Assembly: GCA_964652775.1 (NCBI GenBank)
Contig: CAZZAM010000011.1
Location: 1 to 64,000 of the forward strand
Length of the DNA stretch: 64,000 nt
From: UBA11346 sp038060575
GTDB taxonomy: Bacteria; Planctomycetota; UBA11346
Direction: 5' to 3'
Below the pieces are notes generated by a model that was given only the letters and a program-made list of their open reading frames with translations, made no database searches and was not told the origin of the DNA. Positions 24,159-31,840 of this stretch are shown here, piece after piece. Within the stretch, counting starts at the first letter, position 1; the number at the start of each line of letters is the position of its first letter. Made by a program: the position numbers and the translations under genes.

Positions 24159-25907
24159 ATGAACTACTGCGCCATCGTCTCCGCGTTTCTCCTCGCCACC
24201 GGTTGTCTCTTTGCCGGTGATGCGCCGACCCAGGCCGAATGGGCACCAGTTGCCGCCGAGATCGACAAGGGCGGTTTCGAAGCGGTGACCATGCTGACCG
24301 ACATCACCACAAAATATCCGAAGTGGGCTGACGGACACCGTGCGTTGGCGCTAGCCAAATTGCGCAGTGGTGACGCCAAGGGCTCGTATGGATCAGCCAA
24401 AATCGCCCTGACCATCAACCCCGCCGACATTGATGCTGGGGTAATCGGTATGCGGGCACTGGCGCAGCAAAACCGCAAAGATGCCGCATTTATGGTGGCC
24501 AATCTGTTTACCGATGCCACCGACACCGGCGGACAGGTTGCAGGTGAAGCCGCGATGATCGCCTTGCAGGCCGCCGACACCGGGCAACTCGCAAAGTACA
24601 TTGAACTCGCCAAGGCACGCGCCAAGGGCGCAGCGAATCCAGTGCTGAGTTTTATCACCGCGCGGCAAGCGCTCATCGCCAAGGACCTCACCGGTGCCGC
24701 CAGCGCGCTTGAGCAAGCGATCGCACTGCGTCCGGACTACCGCGATGCGATCTTCGAGCTTGGCCGCGTTCGTACCGCGATGGCCTTGGCGCAACAGGAC
24801 GCCAGCAAAGCCACGGAACTCTACAACACATCGGCAGAGGCCTTCAACCAAGCTGCGCGACTGGACAGCCGCGATGCTGCATCGCGCTTTGGTCTGGGTC
24901 GGGCCCGACTCGAACATGGCAAGCTGATGATCGCCGACGGCAAAACCGCTGCCGGTGAGGCCATGCTGCGCACCGCGTTAACCGCGTTCGATGATGGTCT
25001 GATGATCGTTGCCGACGACGTCGATGCCAAACTGTGGAAGGGCGACACCCTGCTGCGATTGCAGCGTTATCGTGAGGCAGTGCCCTGCCTGCGGCTTGCG
25101 TTTAACAGCGGCGTGACCGACCGCACCTTGCCGTTCAATCTCGCCCTGGCGTTGACCAAGTCAGACAAGGGCGACGAAGCCAAGGAGGTTCTTGAGACCT
25201 TGAAAGCGGAAACCCCTGCCGAGCAACTGACTTTGGCAATGACGGTTTTCTCGCTGAAGAACTGGACGATCGCCAGCGACATGTTCGAGAAGGCGCTTAA
25301 AAACAACGACGGCCTTCCTGAAGGTCCGCAACGCAACTCCGCATTTCGTTATTACGGCCACTGCCAGCGTGAACTGGCAGCCCTGGAACAAGATCCGGTG
25401 CAGCGTGAAACCTATATCAACGAAGCCGTCGGCGCTTATCAGACCGCTGGCGACGGTGGCGATTTCGTGGCGCGGCGTTGGTATCTGGCGATCCAAGCTG
25501 AACGTTCGCCACTCAAGGCTTTCGAGGCCGGCAAGAAAGACCGTGACTGGTACGGATTCTTCAGTCTCTCGGCGTGGAAACTGTTGGCTGGCAATTACGG
25601 CCACAAGGTGACGCGTGGCGAAGGCTTTGGCGGCGCGTTCTCGTACGGACTTGCCCACGTCTGCTTGTGGTCGCTGCTCGCGTTCATTCCACTGGGCCTC
25701 TTCGTCAAAGGCTGGCTATTGCCTGGAGGAATCGGCAAGGGCACTAACAACAGCCGCAAGCCCGGTCCGCCGTCAGCTCCAGGCAGCGCGCGCAAGCCCG
25801 CCGCCACGGCGACTAAACCGGGCACCAAAGCCACCACGCGTACTCCCGCCAAGCCTGCCGCTCCTGCCGCTCCTGGCGCAGCAAAGACTCCCTTCGGCGG
25901 CTCATGA
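24159..25907 (+). CDS. Exported TPR-repeat protein with membrane anchor
   Basis: A 582-residue protein; ATG 24159 gives a signal peptide (MNYCAIVSAFLLATGCLFAGD). At least eight TPR-like helical pairs follow to about residue 480 (GHRALALAKLRSGDAKGSYGSAKIAL, LEQAIALRPDYRDAIFELGRVR, TLLRLQRYREAVPCLRLAFN and so on). A hydrophobic segment near residue 520 (GLAHVCLWSLLAFIPLGLFVKGWLLPGG) and a Lys/Pro/Ala-rich tail end the protein, so the repeats probably face the periplasm with the basic tail in the cytoplasm. TPR proteins act as assembly scaffolds; the partner is unknown. The stop overlaps the ispD start by 4 bases. Confidence 0.82.
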   Translation: MNYCAIVSAFLLATGCLFAGDAPTQAEWAPVAAEIDKGGFEAVTMLTDITTKYPKWADGHRALALAKLRSGDAKGSYGSAKIALTINPADIDAGVIGMRALAQQNRKDAAFMVANLFTDATDTGGQVAGEAAMIALQAADTGQLAKYIELAKARAKGAANPVLSFITARQALIAKDLTGAASALEQAIALRPDYRDAIFELGRVRTAMALAQQDASKATELYNTSAEAFNQAARLDSRDAASRFGLGRARLEHGKLMIADGKTAAGEAMLRTALTAFDDGLMIVADDVDAKLWKGDTLLRLQRYREAVPCLRLAFNSGVTDRTLPFNLALALTKSDKGDEAKEVLETLKAETPAEQLTLAMTVFSLKNWTIASDMFEKALKNNDGLPEGPQRNSAFRYYGHCQRELAALEQDPVQRETYINEAVGAYQTAGDGGDFVARRWYLAIQAERSPLKAFEAGKKDRDWYGFFSLSAWKLLAGNYGHKVTRGEGFGGAFSYGLAHVCLWSLLAFIPLGLFVKGWLLPGGIGKGTNNSRKPGPPSAPGSARKPAATATKPGTKATTRTPAKPAAPAAPGAAKTPFGGS

Positions 25908-26575
25908 TTTCCCTGCTGCTGCCCGCTGGCGGCATCGGCGCACGCTTCGGCGCAACGATTCCCAAACAACTGCTGCTGCTGGCTGGTGTCCCCATCATCC
26001 GCCGCTCGATCGATGCGTTCGCTGGTATCGCTGATGAAGCCATTGTCGCCGCGCCTGCCGATCGAATCGCTGATGTCGTTGCGGCTTGTGCAGGTTCTCG
26101 GATACCGGTGCAGGTCGTTCCTGGCGGTACAACGCGTCAGCAATCGGTTCATGCCGCGTTGCGAGCCAGCCGTGGTGATCTGATTCTCGTTCACGATGCT
26201 GTGCGGCCGCTCGTCCAACGCGCCTCTATCGACGCCTGCATTCGCGCTCTTACTGACGTTGACGGCGCCGTCGTCGCGGTTCCCTGTGCCGCTACGATCA
26301 AACGCGCCGGGCAAGACCGACAGATCGCTGCAACCGTCCCGCGTGAGGGCCTGTGGCTCGCCCAGACCCCCCAGGGGTTCCGTCGCGCCGCTGGCCTCGC
26401 TGCCTTTGCCCAGGCCGAAGCCGAGCACTGGGCGTGCACCGATGATGGTGAAGTGCTAGAACGTGCTGGTTTTCGCGTGGTGTTGGTGCCGGGCAACGCA
26501 TGCAACCTGAAGATCACCGAGCCGGCTGATCTCGCGCTCGCCGAGGCGATCTTGCAGGCGAAGACTACGGTCTAG
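25904..26575 (+). CDS. ispD: 2-C-methyl-D-erythritol 4-phosphate cytidylyltransferase
   Basis: A 223-residue protein, the normal IspD length. The nucleotide-binding start LLLPAGGIGARFGATIPKQ (residues 4-22) contains the G-x-G-x-R...PKQ signature; VPGGTTRQQSVHAAL and VHDAVRPLV are the CTP- and metal-contact segments, and the C-terminus keeps TDDGEVLERAG and a GNACNLKITEPADL block. The enzyme makes CDP-methylerythritol from MEP and CTP in the non-mevalonate isoprenoid pathway. The start overlaps the TPR gene by 4 bases, and gatC follows after 9 bases, so these genes form one transcription unit. Confidence 0.96.
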   Translation: MISLLLPAGGIGARFGATIPKQLLLLAGVPIIRRSIDAFAGIADEAIVAAPADRIADVVAACAGSRIPVQVVPGGTTRQQSVHAALRASRGDLILVHDAVRPLVQRASIDACIRALTDVDGAVVAVPCAATIKRAGQDRQIAATVPREGLWLAQTPQGFRRAAGLAAFAQAEAEHWACTDDGEVLERAGFRVVLVPGNACNLKITEPADLALAEAILQAKTTV

Positions 26576-26584
26576 CCTCCGCCC

Positions 26585-26875
26585 ATGTCCATCAGTGAAG
26601 AACAGGTCCGCTACCTGGCCAAACTGGCGCTCCTTGACCTCGGTGACACCGAAGTCACCAAGCTGCGCGGAGATCTCGAGGCCATCGTCGGCTATGTCGA
26701 GCAACTCTCGCAAGTTGACACCACCGGCATCGAACCCATCGCGAACGTCGCTGGTCTGGTCAACGTCGTCCGCGCCGATGAACCCGGCGCGATGATCGCA
26801 ACCAAGGACGCACTCGCGATAGCCCCCAGCGCCAACGATGTTGCCTATCTGGTGCCGAAGGTGGTGGAACGATGA
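26585..26875 (+). CDS. gatC: Asp-tRNA(Asn)/Glu-tRNA(Gln) amidotransferase subunit C
   Basis: A 96-residue protein of the usual GatC size with EEQVRYLAKLALLDLGDTEV at the N-terminus and YVEQLSQVDTTGIEPIANV followed by RADEPG, all typical of the family. GatC wraps around GatA and stabilises the GatCAB complex that amidates mischarged Glu-tRNA(Gln) or Asp-tRNA(Asn). Its stop overlaps the gatA start by 4 bases. gatB is not in this window, so it must lie elsewhere. Confidence 0.96.
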   Translation: MSISEEQVRYLAKLALLDLGDTEVTKLRGDLEAIVGYVEQLSQVDTTGIEPIANVAGLVNVVRADEPGAMIATKDALAIAPSANDVAYLVPKVVER

Positions 26876-28287
26876 GCCGCCTCACTGCACGAGCGATCGC
26901 TGCCGCCGTCAACGCCGGACAGTCCGCCCGCCAAGAAGTCGCAGCCGCCGTCACACGTTGCAGTAAAGACCAGCTCAATGCGGTCATCCGCATGCATGAG
27001 CAACGCGCCCTCGCCGCCGCCGACCGCGTCGACGCGCGCGTCCGCGCCGGAGAACGTCTGCCCTTGGCCGGAGTTCCGATCGCATTGAAAGACAATCTGT
27101 GCGTGCGTGGTTTGTTGACGACGTCGTGTTCGAAGGTGTTGGCTGGCTACGTTGCGCCCTACACCGCGACGGCAGTTGCCCGCCTGGAAGCGGCTGGTGC
27201 CATCATCGTCGCCCAGACCAACATGGACGAGTTCGCGTTCGGTTCGTCGAACGAAACCTCGTGCAACGGCCCGGTTCGCAACCCCGTCGATCCGACGCGT
27301 ATTCCCGGCGGATCTTCTGGCGGAAGTGCGTCGGTCGTTGCCGCGGGTTACGTGCCGATCTCACTCGGCAGTGACACCGGTGGATCAATTCGTCAGCCAG
27401 CCAGTCTGACCGGCTGCCTGGGCATGAAGCCAACCTACGGCCGCGTTTCGCGCTACGGCCTGATCGCCTTCGGTTCGTCGCTCGATCAGATCGGCCCGTT
27501 CGCCAATGACGCCGAGGACGCAGCGCTGTGTCTCAACGCCATGTCCGGGCAGGATCCGCTCGATGCGACCAGTGCACCGCAAGCAGTCGACCCTTTGCCA
27601 ACCGGCGATCCGCGCGCTTCCCTCAAGGGACTGCGCGTCGGTTTTGTGCAAGCCCATGTCGCTGGACTACAGCCAGAGGTCGCCGAGGCACTCGAACGCG
27701 CCAAGACCCGCCTGCGCGAAGCTGGTGCAACGCTGGTCCCGATCGAACTCGCCCACGAACGTTTTGCCGTCGCGGTCTATTACGTCATCGGCACCGGCGA
27801 GGCCTCGTCGAACCTCGCCCGCATGGACGGCATCCGCTTCGGTCACCGTGCTCAAGCGACCGAACTCCGCGACATCTACGCTCAATCGCGCGCGCAGGGC
27901 TTTGGCGCTGAAGTCAAACGCCGCATCATGCTCGGCACCTACGTCCTCTCGACCGGCTATTACGATGCCTACTACAAAAAGGCGCAGCAAGTCCGCCGCC
28001 TGATCTGCAACGACTACGTCAAAGCGTTCGCGTCCTGCGATGTGATCCTTGGTCCAACCAGTCCAACCACCGCGTTCAAACTCGGCGAAAAGCTCTCCGA
28101 TCCGTTGCAGATGTATTTGTCGGACATCTTCACCATCGCGACCAATCTCGCTGGTGTTCCCGGGCTCTCGCTCCCCTTCGGAGCCGACCGCCAAGGCCTA
28201 CCAATCGGACTTCAGCTGCAGGGACCAATGTTCAGCGACAGCCGACTGCTGCACATCGCACGCGGATTGGAAACGCTACGAAGTTAA
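26872..28287 (+). CDS. gatA: Asp-tRNA(Asn)/Glu-tRNA(Gln) amidotransferase subunit A
   Basis: A 471-residue protein. The amidase-signature catalytic set is visible: Lys in ALKDNLCVRG (about residue 72), the glycine/serine-rich loop PGGSSGGSASVVAAG (about 144-158) and the Ser-cisSer segment SDTGGSIRQPAS (about 166-177). GYYDAYYKKAQQVRRLI near the C-terminus is typical of GatA. It releases ammonia from glutamine, which is channelled to GatB for amidation of tRNA-bound Glu or Asp. A GCAGAGGC-type long inverted repeat begins 26 bases after the stop. Confidence 0.97.
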   Translation: MSRLTARAIAAAVNAGQSARQEVAAAVTRCSKDQLNAVIRMHEQRALAAADRVDARVRAGERLPLAGVPIALKDNLCVRGLLTTSCSKVLAGYVAPYTATAVARLEAAGAIIVAQTNMDEFAFGSSNETSCNGPVRNPVDPTRIPGGSSGGSASVVAAGYVPISLGSDTGGSIRQPASLTGCLGMKPTYGRVSRYGLIAFGSSLDQIGPFANDAEDAALCLNAMSGQDPLDATSAPQAVDPLPTGDPRASLKGLRVGFVQAHVAGLQPEVAEALERAKTRLREAGATLVPIELAHERFAVAVYYVIGTGEASSNLARMDGIRFGHRAQATELRDIYAQSRAQGFGAEVKRRIMLGTYVLSTGYYDAYYKKAQQVRRLICNDYVKAFASCDVILGPTSPTTAFKLGEKLSDPLQMYLSDIFTIATNLAGVPGLSLPFGADRQGLPIGLQLQGPMFSDSRLLHIARGLETLRS

Positions 28288-28313
28288 CCGCATTACCCTC
28301 AACAACTCAATCC

Positions 28314-28473
28314 AAGGCAACCGCAGAGGCGCAGAGGCCGCTGAGATCGCTGAGATCGCAGAGGAGAGGGCAACGGGATCGTCACGCTGTGGGAGATCGG
28401 CACCGGAACACAACTGTCTTCAAACCCCAGCCCTCTGCGACCTCAGCGGCCTCTGCGCCTCTGCGGTTGCCTT
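28314..28473. repeat. Long inverted repeat, GCAGAGGC family, copy 2
   Basis: AAGGCAACCGCAGAGGCGCA (from 28314) pairs with the arm ending GGTTGCCTT (28473); the next words CTGAGATCGCTGAGATCGCA show a duplicated 9-mer in the left arm. It lies between the convergent gatA and pilP-like genes. Flanks AACAACTCAATCC (left) and GGAGTTTTTTCC..ACGCCGGC (right) are shared with the copy at 48160-48294, so the mobile unit is wider than the hairpin. Confidence 0.9.
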
Positions 28474-28501
28474 GGAGTTTTTTCCAACGCCGGCTTTAGG
28501 A

Positions 28502-29068
28502 TCACTTGCCTGCACCGTTGATTATTGTGTATTTTCGTCCAGTCGGATCAGCGAAGGTCGCCACGTTGCCAGCCTCGATCGCGAGCAACGTCCACGTGCC
28601 GACGGTGTCGCCAATCATCATCCAGCGCGGGCCGCGTTCACCGGGAAGCTGCACGTACGCTGATGCCTTCTCACCAGCCTGGCCCATGATGCCGATGACC
28701 TTCGGCGCATCACCACCGCCAACGGACTTGGTCGGCAGAACCAGCTTGGGCGTCGGAATGACGGTTGGCGGAACCGCCTTTGCTGCCGGCTTGAAGGTTG
28801 GCTTGTCTGGCGGCTGTTCACGCCGAATTTTCTCGGGCACCCGTTCCGAATACGGAACAAATGGATTTTCCTCGTTGGTGTAGAATTCCAGATATGGCCG
28901 CAATGGCGGCAAAACAGCTGCAAGTTCAACGAGATCCGGCTCGTTGCAGCCAGGCTGGATCGGCTTCATGGCTTGGTGGTGACTCAGATATTGCCAGATC
29001 ACGATGCCAATTAGCACGGCAGCGCTGCCGAGTGCTGACCACGGTTCCCAGCGCAACGTGCTCCTCAT
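28502..29068 (-). CDS. PilP-like inner-membrane protein of a type IV pilus or secretion system
   Basis: A 188-residue protein with one N-terminal membrane segment (ALGSAAVLIGIVIWQYLSHH), a Pro-rich linker (residues about 85-115) and a C-terminal beta domain (PKVIGIMGQAGEKASAYVQL, PRWMMIGDTVGTWTLLAIE, ATFADPTGRKYTI) of the PilP/GspC HR type, which contacts the secretin. It is the last gene of the pilQ-pilMN-pilO-pilP-type operon and overlaps the upstream gene by 4 bases. The family call rests on context as well as sequence; unlike PilP of proteobacteria it shows no lipobox. Confidence 0.68.
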   Translation of the reverse strand: MRSTLRWEPWSALGSAAVLIGIVIWQYLSHHQAMKPIQPGCNEPDLVELAAVLPPLRPYLEFYTNEENPFVPYSERVPEKIRREQPPDKPTFKPAAKAVPPTVIPTPKLVLPTKSVGGGDAPKVIGIMGQAGEKASAYVQLPGERGPRWMMIGDTVGTWTLLAIEAGNVATFADPTGRKYTIINGAGK

Positions 29069-29970
29069 GGCCGTGCCCCAGAGGTGCTACTGCCGTGGCC
29101 GCTACGTGCTTTGCCACCGGCGCCACCGGGCTCCCGTTCACTGTCGCGAATGAACTCCATCGCCGCCAGATCGAACTGCGCATGCACCTGCTGCACATTA
29201 TCGCGCGCCGGTTTGCGATTTTTGGGATTACAGGAAATTGTCAGGCCACGCAGGATTAACGGATACTGCCCAGGTGATCGGTCACTAAATGCATACAGCA
29301 TCTGCATGATCGTCGGCAGACCACCGTCTGCCATGAGCGATACCGGATATTCGCGGAGTAACGGTGGCCGATTCGCTGGTCCGGCAAGCACTGGCGACTT
29401 GGTCTCGATATCGAAACGCGTGATGCGATCGACCCGGTCAGGACCAGTCATGATGCCGAGCACTTTGTTGGTCAACTGCAGACGCCCGAGTAGGGCCGGC
29501 GCGTCCTTGTCCGGCGGATAACCATTGGCCAGGGCACCAAATCCCAAGTCGGGATCAAAATCGATCGGCCACGGACCGCCATCATTTCTGGCAATGAAAT
29601 CCTGCCGTACAGCCAGGAACCGACGGTGATAAAATTCACTCGGACGATCGGGGTAGGCTTTGGGTACGGTAAATCCCGCGGTGGCCACCGGTCCGTTGGC
29701 TGAGCCCTCTTCGAGCACCATCTCCATGCCCGCCTTGAGCGTGGCAATGTTACTGCGCAAACGCAGGTTCCCAGCGCGTACCGCCTCAACGAGCTCCGCC
29801 AACGGTTTCGGGCCGACCACTGCCGCGGCACTCTTCCTTGCCTGAATGAGCTTTTTGTTCTGTTCGGATTGGGTGTCCAGCATCCACCACGCGCCACCTC
29901 CAGCGAGGATCACCGCTACGACTAAGGCGATGATGCCACGGTTCTGCTCGCGACTGACATCAGGGGCCAT
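29065..29970 (-). CDS. PilO-like inner-membrane protein
   Basis: A 301-residue protein with an N-terminal transmembrane helix (GIIALVVAVILAGGGAWWML), a short coiled coil (SEQNKKLIQARKSAAAV) and a periplasmic ferredoxin-like region, the general PilO layout. Near the end LILRGLTISCNPKNRKPARDNVQQVHAQFDLAAMEFI reads like the last strands of PilO. It overlaps the pilMN-like gene by 11 bases and the pilP-like gene by 4. In type IV pilus systems PilN and PilO form heterodimers linking cytoplasmic PilM to PilP and the secretin. Sequence identity to classic PilO is too low to judge by eye; position is the main evidence. Confidence 0.68.
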   Translation of the reverse strand: MAPDVSREQNRGIIALVVAVILAGGGAWWMLDTQSEQNKKLIQARKSAAAVVGPKPLAELVEAVRAGNLRLRSNIATLKAGMEMVLEEGSANGPVATAGFTVPKAYPDRPSEFYHRRFLAVRQDFIARNDGGPWPIDFDPDLGFGALANGYPPDKDAPALLGRLQLTNKVLGIMTGPDRVDRITRFDIETKSPVLAGPANRPPLLREYPVSLMADGGLPTIMQMLYAFSDRSPGQYPLILRGLTISCNPKNRKPARDNVQQVHAQFDLAAMEFIRDSEREPGGAGGKARSGHGSSTSGARP

Positions 29971-31834
29971 GGTTGGCCTCCGCCTGCAGTGCGCCGCCTA
30001 AACTAGCGAGCGACGTCTCTGGAAACTTACAATAGAGGGCAAATACGAATTCGTCCTCGGGGATTTTTTCCAACGAATGTTTAATTTTGGTCCGTTCAGA
30101 AACATCGGCGTCGAGCACCTCGCTGTACAGCAAGCTGCCGTCTGGTGATTTCCACTGCCGCAGCTCATCGCGATATTTTCGCCGAATATCATCACGTTCC
30201 GGCGCCGTCTTCACGGTGTCGGTCTTCACCCGGCAGGTAATCCGTACGCCACCGCGACTGATCAGGGATTCGGACTGCGGAGTACGCGGAGCTACCGACA
30301 GCCGCGTCGGCGGTGCAGGCCCGGTCATAGGCGCACCTTCAACGTCGTCTTTGCCAACTTCTTTGGTGGTCAACTCGGTGACCCAAATCTGTTGATGTGC
30401 AGGTCCGGCCAACTCTTTCAAAGCGCGCAAGGTGTACAATACGTCACGCGCCGCATACACGCGGGCTGCGATCGCGCGCAGATCTTCGGATAGCGCGAGG
30501 CGTTCCTCTTTCAGTTTGGTCAAATCACCCGTGAGTCGCTTGTGCTCTTTCACTGCGTGATCTAGCCGACTGATTTCGCCGCTGTCCCGATCAACCTGCG
30601 ATGAAAACCCCATTACTACAATCGCACCGGCAATCAGCATGCAGGCAGCAGCAACAAACGGCCAGATGAGACGGCGACGCCACAGTTCGCGGCGCAGATC
30701 CGATTCCGGCCGCAGGTCGATCCGGGGCACGTCGGCGCAACCTGCCAAGGCAAGGCCGTAGGCGCGCGCCCATTGCGCTGGCTCTTCTGGCGCTTTCCCG
30801 GCAAGACCAGTAAATGGATCCCACTGGGTCGTGGGGACTTGGAACCGACGCCCCAGATATTCGGGCAAGCCGATAAGCGCAGAGCCGCCACCGCACAGGA
30901 ACACCTGGGAAATCGCCAGATCTTTGCGTTTGAGTTGCGCTTTGAAGAACGCCAGGGTCGTCGCGAGTTGGCTATACAGCGTCTCCGCAGCGCGCGTCAG
31001 CTGCGGTCCCAATGTGGTGGTCGCCATGGCGACGGTGGCTTCGCCGGGAGCCGCAATCGATTCCACGACGCCGTCATCAAGAGCGAAATCCAATTCACCC
31101 GTGCGTTCAACGGTGGCGTCAGGGGTCGCGCTGGGCAACTGTCCCGGAACCGGACGCTGATAGTCGCCAGCGATTTTGGAGCGTTCGGCACGCTGCGGAG
31201 TGAGCCCCGCATCCACCAGGGCCAACGTGAACATCTCGCCACCGAGACCAAGACGCCGACAGGCATACAACCGTCCTGATCCGATCAGCGCCACATCGGT
31301 GCCGTTGGCGCCGATATCGATCACCAAGGCCATCTGCTGATCGGGCAATTCCAGCTGATGCGCCGCTGCCGCCAAGGCGATCGGACCCCACGAAATGGTT
31401 TGCGGATGGATTTTTGCTTTGCCAAGTTCCGCTTGGAATAATTTCACTACCGCACTGTCGGCCACCAAACCCAGATAATTGATGTCGTCGCCTTCGCTCG
31501 ACAGCGCGAGCGCATCCATCGCCGGGAATGGCTGACCGTCATCTGGCGCCAGTTCTAAGCGCAGCAAGCGCTGCAAGCGATCCGGCGGCAACGGCGCAAC
31601 CTGGATGAAGCGCGGCATCGCTTCGATCTCGGACGAGGCAACGGCATACGGACTTGGGATCGACAGCTTCTCGTGCACCTCAGCCAGGACGGTGGTCAGC
31701 GAACGCTCAGTGCCATCTTCGTTACGCCGCGCCACGCTGGCGTGGCCGACCACGGTCGGCCCACCCTTGCCTGACCGCAGAGCGAGTGCGCGTACGTGAT
31801 GCGAGCCGATATCCAGGCCGATGCTGGACTGCAT
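29960..31834 (-). CDS. PilM-PilN fusion protein
   Basis: A 624-residue protein. Residues 1-370 are an actin-like PilM/FtsA ATPase: phosphate loop IGLDIGSHHVRALAL (5-19), second loop ALVIDIGANGTDVAL (about 178) and adenosine motif VFLCGGGSALIGLPEYL (about 315). From about 395 the PilN part follows: a transmembrane helix (LIWPFVAAACMLIAGAIVVMG), a coiled coil (ISRLDHAVKEHKRLTGDL, LKEERLALSEDLRA) and a periplasmic domain with ALKELAGPAHQQIWVTELT. In most bacteria these are two genes that bind through the PilN N-terminal tail; here they are joined. The gene starts 6 bases after the secretin stop and overlaps the pilO-like gene. Confidence 0.87.
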   Translation of the reverse strand: MQSSIGLDIGSHHVRALALRSGKGGPTVVGHASVARRNEDGTERSLTTVLAEVHEKLSIPSPYAVASSEIEAMPRFIQVAPLPPDRLQRLLRLELAPDDGQPFPAMDALALSSEGDDINYLGLVADSAVVKLFQAELGKAKIHPQTISWGPIALAAAAHQLELPDQQMALVIDIGANGTDVALIGSGRLYACRRLGLGGEMFTLALVDAGLTPQRAERSKIAGDYQRPVPGQLPSATPDATVERTGELDFALDDGVVESIAAPGEATVAMATTTLGPQLTRAAETLYSQLATTLAFFKAQLKRKDLAISQVFLCGGGSALIGLPEYLGRRFQVPTTQWDPFTGLAGKAPEEPAQWARAYGLALAGCADVPRIDLRPESDLRRELWRRRLIWPFVAAACMLIAGAIVVMGFSSQVDRDSGEISRLDHAVKEHKRLTGDLTKLKEERLALSEDLRAIAARVYAARDVLYTLRALKELAGPAHQQIWVTELTTKEVGKDDVEGAPMTGPAPPTRLSVAPRTPQSESLISRGGVRITCRVKTDTVKTAPERDDIRRKYRDELRQWKSPDGSLLYSEVLDADVSERTKIKHSLEKIPEDEFVFALYCKFPETSLASLGGALQAEANHGP

Positions 31835-31840
31835 AGATGC